Source: Plectosphaerella cucumerina
Lineage: Eukaryota > Ascomycota > Sordariomycetes > Glomerellales > Plectosphaerellaceae
NCBI GenBank assembly: GCA_020746995.1
Contig: JAGPXD010000002.1
Location: 5,518,001 to 5,582,000, forward strand
Reading direction: 5' to 3'
DNA length: 64,000 bases
Shown: positions 54,249 to 64,000 of the stretch, piece by piece
Numbering within the stretch: the first letter of the stretch is position 1
Layout of the letters: each line of letters starts with the position of its first letter
Translations under genes and position numbers: made by a program
Notes under the pieces: generated by a model
What the model saw: only the letters and a program-made list of their open reading frames with translations
What the model was told of the DNA's origin: nothing
Databases searched by the model: none

Positions 54249-55937
54249 ATGGTTCTCCAAGATCTCGGGCGCCGTATCAACACGGCCGTCTCGAACCTGA
54301 CCCGAGAGCAGAACCTCGATGAAAAGGTGCGCCGTTGCACGCGACAACCCCCCCCCGAGTCGCCACTCCCCGCGATTGCCCCTCTCCCTCTGCGAGAGGC
54401 TCCTCAGAAGACAGATAGCTAACGAAGATGTACCCAACAGGCCTTCGATGCCATGCTCAAGGAGATCTGCTCCGCCCTTCTCGAAGCCGATGTCAACGTC
54501 CGCCTGGTCGGCCAGCTGCGCAAATCGATCAAGGCTACGGTAAACTTCAAGGACCTCCCGCCCGCCGTCAACAAGAAGCGCCTCATCCAAAAGTCTGTCT
54601 TTGACGAGCTTGTCAAGCTGGTCGACCCCCACTCGGAACCCTTCAAGCCCAAGAAGGGCAAGTCCAACGTCATCATGTTCGTCGGTCTTCAGGGTGCCGG
54701 AAAGACGACGACCTGTACCAAGCTCGCCCGCCACTACCAGGCCCGCGGCTTCAAGGCCTGCCTGGTGTGCGCCGACACCTTCCGAGCCGGTGCTTTCGAC
54801 CAGCTGAAGCAGAACGCTACAAAGGCCAAGATCCCCTACTACGGCTCCCTGACGGAGACGGACCCTGCGGTCGTGGCCAAGGAGGGCGTGGACAAGTTCA
54901 AGAAGGAGAAGTTCGAGATCATCATTGTCGACACGTCAGGAAGGCACAGACAGGAGGAGGCTCTCTTCCAGGAGATGGTTGACATTCAGACCGCCGTCAG
55001 CCCCGACGAGACCATCATGGTGCTGGACGCGTCCATCGGTCAACAGGCCGAGTCACAGGCCAAGGCGTTCAAGGAGGCGGCCGACTTTGGCGCCATCATC
55101 ATCACAAAGACGGACGGCCACGCCCACGGTGGTGGCGCCATCTCGGCCGTCGCGGCCACGCACACCCCCATCGTCTTCATCGGCACGGGCGAGCACATGC
55201 TCGACCTCGAGCGCTTTGCCCCCCAGCAGTTCGTCCAGAAGCTCCTCGGCATGGGCGACATGGCCGGCCTCGTCGAGCACGTGCAGTCGCTCAAGCTCGA
55301 CCAGAAGGACACGATGAAGCACATCACCGAGGGTATCTTCACCGTCCGCGACCTGCGCGACCAGCTCTCCAACATCATGAAGATGGGGCCCCTCTCCAAG
55401 ATGGCCGGCATGATCCCCGGCATGTCGGGTATGATGCAGGGCATGGACGACGAAGAGGGCTCCATGAAGCTCAAGCGCATGATCTTCATCTGCGACTCCA
55501 TGACGGAGAAGGAGCTCGACTCGGACGGCAAAATGTTCATCGACCAGCCCACTCGCATGACCCGCGTCGCCCGCGGCTCCGGCACCAGCGTCCGCGAGGT
55601 CGAGGACCTGCTCACCCAGCAGCGCATGATGGCCGGCATGGCCAAGCGCATGGGTGGCAACATGAAGAACATGCAGCGCGCCCAGCAGGCCATGGGCGGC
55701 GGCAACAAGGCCCAGCAGATGGCCGCCATGCAGAAGCGCCTGCAGAGCATGGGTGGCATGGGCGGCATGCCTGGCGGTGCCGGTGGCGGCGGCATGCCCG
55801 ACATGGGTAGCCTGATGAAGATGCTCGGTGGCGGTGGTGGTGGTGGTATGCCCGATATGCAGGCCATGATGCAACAGATGGGCATGGGCGGCGGTATGCC
55901 GGGAATGGGTGGCGGCGGACGCGGCGGCCGGAGGTGA
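54249..55937 (+). CDS. srp54: Signal recognition particle GTPase SRP54
   Basis: Two exons (54249-54326, 54441-55937) with a 114-nt intron carrying a GCTAAC branch site; 524 residues. The short first exon (MVLQDLGRRINTAVSNL) is the conserved N-terminal helix of the N domain and fixes the start at 54249. The G domain shows GLQGAGKTTTCTKLA (P-loop), DTFRAGAFDQLKQNA, DTSGRH and TKTDGHAHGGG. The C-terminal M domain, which binds 7S RNA and signal sequences, is Met-rich. It ends in a long Gly/Met tract (about residues 445-524) of the kind seen in fungal SRP54. SRP54 binds signal peptides on the ribosome and docks with SRP receptor at the ER. It converges on the ENA ATPase gene. Confidence 0.95.
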
Positions 55938-56453
55938 ACCAGCACCAGAACGAGGGGCAGGCGGAGGGTTGACGATATCCACGGCATCGAGAAATTTAGA
56001 AGAGTCGCGGAGATGGCAGCCGCAGCACATGGGGTGGCGTTCGTTTTTGGGTCAATGGTCACAGGGTCGGCCGGGTTGGCAGGGAAATCAAACTTGCGCT
56101 TCGTCTCCCCTGGAGTTTCCTAACCCATCATCACCATTGGCATCATTGAGCGCGAGTAATTTGAACGACATGATTATGACCATTCGACTATCTGTACAAC
56201 GGCTCGTGATAAAGACAAAGCAAACTTCAGACACTCTCGGCCATGGTATCTACACCTTGCCGCTGCAACTGCTCCGAAAACTTCCCTTCCAGTTCTCCCT
56301 CCACATCCACCGGCGGCTCATCCAGCCTGTGAAGGCGGTCGCCTGGGTATCTATTTCATGTTACAAAAACGGGAAAAGAGCAGAACATAGTCGACTAGCT
56401 GCGCCCATGGCGCTGCGATGCGTGATCAAAGAAATTCGTAAGAACACCTTCCC
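55938..56453. other. Intergenic, convergent 3' regions
   Basis: 516 bp between the stop codons of srp54 and the ENA gene. No gene was recognised. Confidence 0.5.
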
Positions 56454-59400
56454 TCAGACCTTGGAGGGACCGGTGTTGGTATCCTCGGTCCTGGTCTCGC
56501 CGGAGAGGTCGCTCATAGTACGACCAGCCCTGGAACGCGACCGGGAGCGGGCGCGGCCGCCAGACTCGGAGTTGCGGCGCGAGAAGCTCGCCCACTCGCG
56601 GAAGCTGTTCATCGTCATGGACCTCTTAAATCCACGAGGAGTCTCTTCCTCGCCCTGGTGGAAGGCGCCGCGAACAACAGCCTTGGTCTCGAGCAGGCGG
56701 AAGCGACGCTTGACGAGCTTCCAGGCCTCGATTCCGAAGACGAAGAGGATGGTGAAGGCGACGGCGAGACCCCACTCCCAGGTGATGCCCGAGTGCTTGA
56801 AGAGGTGGTGGTTGACGTAGGGGATGTAGACGACGGGGAACACGGAGAGTCCGCCGATGACGACGGCCCAGAAGAGGAACTTGTTCTCGTAGAGGTCCTT
56901 GAATAGGGGGAAGCGGCTCTCGTCATCCGGGTTCAGGCGGAACATGGACCTGCGCAGGGACTTGAACTCCCAGGCGGAGAGGAGAATCATCCAGGTCAGC
57001 TCGGCGAAGACGCAGGCGCGGGCTCGGAAGACGGGGAGGCACTCATCCGAGTAGGCCTTGTTGCAGTTCTGTCCGAGGTTTCCGCCGTTCATGCCCCAGA
57101 TGACGATGGCAAAGGTGACCATGGTCAAGGCTCCCATGATGAAGCCATAGACCAGCATGTCAACCATGATCTGCTTAGTGAACACACCACGCTTCTTGTC
57201 GTGAGGCGGACGACGCATGACATCGGGCGCGGCTTGCTCCTTTCCGAGACCGAAGGCTGGGAAGGACGATGTGACCATGTTGATCCAGAGAATCTCGAGA
57301 GGGGAGACGGGGAAAACGGCCAGGTTGGAGCTATCGCGGAATCCGAGTCCAGCAACCAGGAGGATGACCTCGCCAACGTTGGAAGTCAGCAGGTGCAGGA
57401 TGAACTTTTGGATATTGTCGAACATGCGACGACCCTGGCGGATGGCGGCGACAATTGAGTTGAACTTGTCGTCGGACAGAACAATCTTCGAGGCACCCTT
57501 GGCAACGTCGGAGCCGGAACCCATGGCAATGCCGACATCAGCGCGCGACAGAGACGGGGCATCGTTGACACCGTCTCCGGTCATGGCCATGAAGGCATCG
57601 CGGCGGCGAAGTGCGTCGATCATGCGCGTTTTCGTCTCCGGAGCGCACCGAGCCACCACAAGGGGCAGCTCCTCCATGGCGTCGATTTCCGCATCGGTCA
57701 TGCGATCGAAATCAGTAGCCTTGACAACGGCCCAACGAGCAACTCCGGCAGGAAGGACACCCATATTCTTTGGGATGATACCGACTTCCTTGGCGATAGC
57801 CTTTGCGGTCTCGGGATGGTCACCAGTCAACATGTGGACCTTGATGCCTGCGGTCGAGCATTCGGCGATGGACGGCTTCGTCTCGCGACGGGGTGGGTCG
57901 TAGATGCCGGCGAGGCCAAGGAGGGTCAGGTCGGTCTCTATCTCGGCGCGGACGGCTTCCTCGGCGGCGGCTGTGCTCTTCTCGGCGCTGTGAGGCATGA
58001 CAAACTTGCCGTCCCACTCCTTGTAGCTGATGGCGAGGACTCGTTGGCCCTGGGCGGCAAGGTGGTTCATCTGGCCGAGAACCTGCTGCTTGAGCTCCTC
58101 CGTCATGACCTGCTTGGAGTCTCCGTAGCCCATGTGGGTGCAGAGATCCAGGACACGCTCGACGGCGCCCTTGGTGAAGACGAGGCTGTTGCTGGTGGAG
58201 AGCAGCTGAGAAGATCCGTCTTGGGGCGCATCGTAGATGACAGTCATGCGCTTGATGGAGCTGTCAAAGGGGAACTCGGCAAGCTGAGACCAGCCCTTTC
58301 CCTCGAGGCTCTTCTTGCCAAGCTCGAACCTGTGGGCGAAGACTTGAAGAGCGATTTCGGTGGGCTCACCAGTGGTCTGCCACTTCTTCTCCGGCTCGTC
58401 GTATCGGACAGTTGCGAGGTTGCAGAGCGAGGCGGAGAGAAGGAACGCCTGGAGAGGATCGGTCATCTCGGCAGGAGACTCGTGCTCAGGGGTCTTGGGT
58501 GCTTTCGGGGCAGGCACGTCGAACTTGAGAGCGGTGGTAGAGCGCTCCTGGTCGTAATCCTTGCGAGGCTCTTCTTCCTCCGACTTCTTGGTCTTATCAC
58601 CGGGAGAGTATGTGACTCGACCAATAGTAGGGTCACTGGGACTCTGGGAATCGTGGACGGAGTAGTTGTGGGACATGGGAAGCCAGGCATTGCGAACAAT
58701 CATGGCACCCTGTGTCAGAGTGCCAGTCTTGTCTGAACAGATGTTTGTGACACCGCCCAAAGCCTCGAGGGCGGATAAATCTCGTACGACAACATTGGCC
58801 TTGCGCATGACAGTCACCGCGACGACCATAGTAATGGTAAGAACACTGGGATAGGGGTTAGTCAGAGTGCTTTGAGCTGGTCGGATTGAAGTGGACTTAC
58901 GCAACGAGCGACTCGGGGATGATGGCGATGCCCAGGGAGACGGCATAGAGGACAACCTCGGGAGAGAGCTGGAACTTGTGCGCTCCGAAGACGATCATGG
59001 CGAGAAGAACGGCGCAGCCGAAGAGAATGTAGGCAAGGCGGGCCAGCTTGCGCTGGAGGGGTGTGCCCTCAGTCAGGCCGAGGAACTTGCCAATGCCGTC
59101 GAGGGTGCGCTTGGAGCCGCCAACGATAGGGGCGCGCTTGCCGTACTTTTTATAGTTCATGGAGCGACCGGGCTTGCGCTGCTTCTTGGATGTGGAGGAG
59201 GCAATCTTGCCAACCTCGGTCTGCATGCCGGTGTAGACGACGATGCCACGGCCACGACCCTTGCGGACAATGGTGGTGGCGTAGGCCATGTTGACGCGGT
59301 CACCGATCATGACGTCTCCGTCGTTGACAGCAGGCTTCTCGGTGCCGGGGATCAAGATGTCGTTGGCGGTGCTCTTGTCGACGGGGATGGACTCGCCGGT

Positions 59401-60051
59401 GAGGGAGGCTTCCTCGCACGACAGGTTCATGGCTTCGAAGATGCGGAGATCTGCGGGGACAGTGTCACCCATTTTGAGCAGTACAATATCTCCGGGTACG
59501 ACGTCGGGGCTGGATGAAGAAGAACGATGAGCCGGAGTTCAAGGCCAGGGGTTTGAATGTGTGGGGGAAGACGTACTTGGAGATGACTTGTGTCTTGCCG
59601 TCACGGAGGACCATGGCAGATGGGGAGGAGAGGGCGCGAAGGGCGTCCATGCTCTTCTCGGCCTTGAGTTCCTGCCAGAAGCCAATGGTCACATTGGCAA
59701 CGATGACGAATGCGAGAACGCCGCCTTCGATGTAATCCTTGATGGCGAAACTCAGAATCATTGCAAACACGAGCACCTGGGAGGTTGTTAGTCGGTCAGG
59801 TAAAAATAGGGGGTCTAGGGGAGGGAACGGACCAGAACCATGGCGTTGAAGAACTGTTTGCTCAGGATGGTGTACCAAGGCACGGAGCCGCCAACATCGA
59901 ACTCATTCTTGGGGTATTTCTTGCTGGCCTCGGCGACTTGTGCCGAAGACAGACCCTTGTCGATGTCGGTGCCCGCCGCCTGCGCGGTCTCCTGGACCGA
60001 CAACAGGTAGGGGTGCTTGGAGTAGCTGTAGAGATTAGCCGTAGACGACAT
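56454..60051 (-). CDS. ena: ENA-type (P-IID) Na+/K+-exporting P-type ATPase
   Basis: Four exons (60051-59833, 59776-59577, 59509-58901, 58845-56454) with introns of 56, 67 and 55 nt; 1139 residues. The splices restore NAMVLVLVFAMIL, VISNPDVVPGDIVLL and PESLVAVLTITM. P-type motifs are all intact: SLTGESIPVD (actuator dephosphorylation loop), IPESL in M4, the phosphorylated Asp in CSDKTGTLTQG (about residue 380), FTKGAVERV (nucleotide binding), LTGDHPETA and TGDGVNDAPSL. The large cytoplasmic loop has an inserted charged segment (KKSEEEEPRKDYDQER) as in ENA pumps. The C-terminal tail carries an Arg-Ser-rich stretch. ENA pumps export Na+ or K+ across the plasma membrane at high salt or pH. Subtype (Na+ versus K+) is not decidable by eye. 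The start at 60051 begins the N-terminal cytosolic domain. Confidence 0.93.
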
Positions 60052-62795
60052 GGTGGGCGGCTGTGTGGACGGCGGTCGTCTAGGTTGGCTGTGTGGACGA
60101 CGTCAGGGTATCGGTTAAGGACGATGCCATTCACGTGTTGGGGCGTAGCAGTGGTGGAGGTGGTGTGGTGGTGTAATCCTTCGGCAGAAGAGAAGGCTGC
60201 GACAAACGGAACAATTTTGTCAAGTGGTGGATTTCAGGTACACAAAGCTCAGGGCTAATGATTGTGTGGACTGCTTGTACTTGGGATCTGTTTGCGGCAG
60301 GAGGCGGCGATGGCGGATACTTTATACTTTCGAATGTGCCATCGTGCCTCCTCTATCTGCCCCTCCCCGCCCCGCGGGCTTCACCTCGAGCGCCACAGGC
60401 GTATCAATGGTACGCATCCTTTCCGGGGCAAGGGGCGAAGCCTCTCCCGGAACGAGAAGAAGAGTCAGGTCATTCGGCGGTTTCCTTGGGGCAGGTTCTA
60501 CGAAAAAGGTCTTGGCAATGGGAAGTGCGCATGTTGAGGGAAGGAAAGGCTCGGCGCAGAGCCGCCAAGACGCCAAGACATTCACCCTGGCGCCTTGGCA
60601 AGGCCAGTGCTGACGACTAGGAGGGCCAAAAGCCGGAGAAGTGGGTCCCGCTGGGGTGATCTCTGCGCGTGGCCTCGGTCTTGGCAGGTCGTCGTGATTG
60701 GCCGGAGAGCGGTCCTTCCTGCCCGGCGGTCTCCCAACTTTGGGCGGGCACTGACTGACTGATAGCGATCATCTTGGAGAAAAGGGTCAAGAGGGTTCAC
60801 TTGTTTCGGCGCACTAGAGACGCCAAGAGACGCGCCTTCGCGGCCAGTCCGCCCCCCTCAAACAGCGACTGTCTAGTTTGTGCCGAGGAGGTGTTTGCGG
60901 ATGTCAATCTCTGACAATGCTCGAGGAAGGAAGAGGCGAGCCAAGAAGGGGGGAGATGTCGGAGGTTCGAAGAGTGTCGTTGTTGTTTGCTCGGCGCTGA
61001 TCGTGGCGAGATGATATCGCGAGAGGCGTCGGCCGGCGCCCGGGGTAGCTGTGGCTTGTGTAGCGTCACCGTGCAGGGTGTAGCCACCCAAGCCTTGCCT
61101 GCCTCGCCCAAGCTTTCTGGGTCTCGTTATCCCGACAGAACATCACCTCACCTCAGCACACCAACAAGCCAATTGGACTGAAGCTAGGCACTTCCCCTCC
61201 CCCGCTGACCTTGCTTTTTACCAGCCGGGCTTCGATTGCTGCTTTCGGGGTGTTGAGTCGACTCACAATTCTCCGGTCACCGGCATCGCCGACGTTCAAC
61301 TCCGTTTTCTCTACTTTAGCCATTTCGCCCCGGCCCTCGGCATGCGGCGGTGCATCCCGAATCTACACCTCGACCCTTGCTCATTGGCCAAGACCATCAC
61401 CGAGATACCTCCATTCTGGAAGCACAAGCCACGAACCGTGCTGCGCAACCCAGTGACGCATCACGTGGTCATTCGCCCCCAGACTTGTTGAGCACGTGCC
61501 GTCGCGGCTGACAAGACATGGATCTTCGCCTCAACCTGCATCAGAACTGCCGCTTGGCGTTCCGGGGCAGTTTCCTCCCTGCGTGCCGTGATTCCGCCCG
61601 GGGATACTCATGTCCACCGACGGCCTTGCACCGATGCGCCGTCCGTCGTCTGCTTGCTTTCCCTCGGCATGAAACATACAGGAAACTTGAGCATCTTGGC
61701 TTCTGCCCCCCCAGCCTCCGCCCTCGGAGCATGGGCCAACGTGTGGTTCGTGTGGGCTGACACGACCATAATAGTGCTCGGATTGTGAGGGGGCCCGTGA
61801 TAGATCACGTCTCGCTCAACACCGCGAGCCGAAGCCCCTCCCCGCGTCACCCGGTCCTCGACATCTCGAGATGACATCCGGTGGCGAGACGCGCCGTCCT
61901 CCGTCCCTGTCGGCCTTGAACTCACCGCAACCGCCGACCGCCCCCCGGCCGGACCTTGCCGCGTCGAGCGACGCGATGGCGCCACCGCGAGACATGGCTC
62001 CAGTCCGGCCTCATCACACCATGGCTTTGCCCCGTATCGCCTATCGCCGTGGACGAACACGGCCGCCACAGCCTGACACCTGACGCAGACGCGATGCGAG
62101 ACTCTGACGCATCTGACTTGTGGTTGAAAGCGACATGACTGACCTCTCCTCTTCGTTGCGAAGCCTCTGTCTATTGGACTATCCCTGCCGAGGCGCTCCG
62201 TGTTATAGCCGGACGCCTTGGCAACGTCGTGAGAATGGCCCAGGTGAAACTCAACATCAAATGGCAAGTCATGGCGCGAAACAAGCATATCTTCACCTCC
62301 ATACACACTCGAGGAGGGGCGGAGAGACCCTGATCACCTGCCTTGACCGCCTATTCTAGGAGCTTCAAGGGTCTCGTCAAGGATGCTTGACTAACACCAC
62401 CAAGCACGCACCGGCGGCCCCTGGTGCAGATTCCAAGATATCTTGGCAGACCCTTTGCCCCTCACTCCTCTGACCGAGCCGTCTCGTGGCCAAGAGATGC
62501 GCTATGAATAGGGCTGCTTCTCCCCAGGGTCTCAGTCCGTGTCCGGGGTTTGGCGGCGAGATCTCAACCTCCCCGCCATCGACTCACACCGACTTCTCAA
62601 ACGCCAAGGCAATGGGCGTCGACGCCGGTGATGCAAGGGATTGACAGCGTCTTTGGAATTCAAAAATTGTCTGGGCCTCTCAACGAATACAAGACGCCAA
62701 GCCATACTCCCCAAGCATCTATGAGAAAGCTTCGACTGCCAGGCAGCCTTCAGTGACCGGGCGTCTGGTCAGGATGCGCATCCTGCAAGACGACC
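60052..62795. other. ENA promoter and gene-free region (2.7 kb)
   Basis: Contains the ENA promoter (CACGTG at 60132-60137, about 85 bases before the start). ATCACGTG at 61460-61467 is a further RTCACRTG-type site. Frames such as 61608-62306 minus (232 codons) have Arg/Ser-rich, unstructured translations without a domain. No gene is supported. Confidence 0.45.
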
Positions 62796-63317
62796 TCAGA
62801 CATCGCGGTTGTCCTCCGTCCCTGTCCTCCCTCCGCTGAGCGAACCGTCAACATCAAAGCCAGCCTGTCTATCCTGCTTGATAGCCTGTCGTGCTTCGGC
62901 CTGTTCCTCCTTCTTCCTGCAGAAGGGTTCATGTGAGCGGCCTATTTCGATACGAACAAGCGACGCCGTGTCGCGACTTGCTTACCTTTCGAGGTCCCCA
63001 GCGTAGTTATCCTCAACGACAGTTTGGCCGGGAACCCTCTGCGTGCCACTCTTGCGATCTACAGCGTCTGCGACCTTTCCCTCGGCGAGGGTTGCTAGCT
63101 GTTCCGCATCGACATTGGGGTTCTCGGGGCCCTTGCGCGCGTTCTCTGGAGAAACCCATTCCGTGTTCTTTGCTTCCGTTCCATCAGCGGGTCCTGAAGA
63201 CTGGACTCCAAAGCCGAGAGATGTCGAAGTCGCATCCTGGATGCCGTTGGATTGTGTTGTTGGGACGGGTGCCCGCCCCTCAATGGTATCCTTCAGGCGC
63301 TGGTCTTGGGACGACAT
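62796..63317 (-). CDS. Small hydrophilic two-exon protein of unknown function (150 residues)
   Basis: Exons 63317-62986 and 62916-62796 flank a 69-nt intron (GTAAGC donor, CTGCAG acceptor). The splice restores LERKKEEQAEARQAI in a single frame ending at TGA. Reading through the donor would give only a short false tail. The protein begins MSSQDQRLKDTIEGRAP and is rich in E, D, K, Q and G. It has no signal peptide, membrane segment or Cys, and a predicted helical C terminus. It looks like one of the small disordered, possibly stress-related proteins common in ascomycetes. I do not recognise the family. Confidence 0.65.
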
Positions 63318-64000
63318 TGTGTGAGGTTTTCTGATTATAGAAATGGTACTGATTCGATTGAGTGTCAGTGTATTCGGGATTGCTACAGCTGAAGGCCATT
63401 TTTGGCTCGCTGTGCTACCATGACGTGGAAAACGGGGGACTTCAAAGACCAGGTCGATGACGTCGTTCATGTTAGCCCAGACCAGACCGCACCTCACTGC
63501 AGCTCCAATCAACAGGCCAACCCTTTGACTCCAAGCAGAGCCGGGACATTTCTTCCGTTCAAGCTGTAGGATTCAATTGATCGGCCTCCTGTGTCGCGCA
63601 AACACGCCTTTAGCCGTGAAGCTCATTCCTGGGCTGTGCAACCGCCCTCAGATCACGGGCTACGTCGCCAATATCGCGACACCTCCGACTACCGGTCCGG
63701 GCCTCGGGCGCAAATCCCACGTTGCTGATTGACCAAGACGGTTTATAATCCTGCAGCGTCGGCCGATCTGAGAGGACCGCTGTCTGTGGGCTGGTGTGCG
63801 GGCTCGACGATTCAATGGCCGGTTGTTCGTGGGGGAAGAGGGGGAACACTGCTTCGCGATCCGTCCCAAAATTGCATCACCGCTGCGATGCGCCATTGAG
63901 GGGACACTGGACGCCCATCTAATATGACTCGGCTCATCAACAGTGATGAGCCACTGTCTGGGATCTGCTAAGCTTTTGTTCTGGCCTCCCGTCTTATCAG
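63318..64000. other. Window end, promoter of the 150-residue gene
   Basis: 683 bp. Short minus-strand frames near 63610-63896 lack coding bias. No gene was recognised. Confidence 0.45.

Noticed and set aside
61608..62306. A 232-codon minus-strand frame upstream of the small gene
   Set aside because: Arg/Ser/His-rich translation without domain or codon bias; likely chance frame in GC-rich DNA.
1..64000. CRISPR arrays, rRNA operons, intact transposons or viral genes
   Set aside because: No regularly spaced direct repeats, rRNA-like sequence, transposase/reverse-transcriptase motifs or terminal repeats were seen.

Overview
This window is nuclear DNA of a filamentous ascomycete, most likely a Sordariomycete. 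The evidence is short (48-123 nt) GT-AG introns with CTAAC/CTGAC-type branch sites, GC-ending codons, and a gene set typical of plant-associated moulds: an AA9 lytic polysaccharide monooxygenase with a CBM1, a GH105 rhamnogalacturonyl hydrolase, an ENA-type Na+ pump, a HapX iron regulator with Cys-rich regions, and a WSC-domain cell-wall protein. Genus-level placement is not possible by eye.

Layout. 0-3.5 kb: tail of a probable 2-hydroxyacid dehydrogenase, then RTT109 (minus) diverging from mitochondrial ribosomal protein mL57. 4.3-5.7 kb: a WSC protein with a Cys-repeat stalk, a PVKPDY tandem array and a probable GPI signal, followed by about 3.3 kb without a supportable gene. 9-14.2 kb: RRP15, a mitochondrial [2Fe-2S] ferredoxin (Yah1) diverging from UGO1, and a MYND zinc-finger protein. 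15.5-18.7 kb: the AA9-CBM1 enzyme and an unrecognised two-helix membrane protein. 19.6-24.1 kb: cytosolic GluRS diverging from mitochondrial uL1m, then COG2. 26.4-30 kb: hapX and an ACC-synthase-like aminotransferase. 30-38.5 kb: a 3.1 kb gene-free stretch with a 25-G run, then an uninterrupted 1774-codon gene of unknown function. 39.9-41.1 kb: GH105. 42.9-45.6 kb: an intron-containing tRNA-Lys(CUU) and an F-box gene, embedded in copies of a short dispersed motif. 46.9-51.7 kb: PARP and a cytochrome P450. 52.3-53.8 kb: a carboxypeptidase-A-like gene with lost zinc ligands and an in-frame stop after its signal peptide. 54.2-60 kb: SRP54 converging on the ENA P-type ATPase. 62.8-63.3 kb: a small two-exon gene of unknown function.

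Most of the window is independent housekeeping genes rather than one pathway. The accessory part (WSC protein, AA9, GH105, P450, M14-like gene) points to wall remodelling and plant-polymer degradation. No secondary-metabolite cluster, CRISPR array or intact transposon is evident. The points most worth a second look are the C-x-G-D-x-C module array of the WSC protein, the disrupted pseudo-carboxypeptidase, the dispersed motif cluster at 42.8-45.7 kb, and the two unrecognised conserved-looking genes. Exon boundaries were inferred by eye from frame continuity and splice consensus; none was tested against transcripts.
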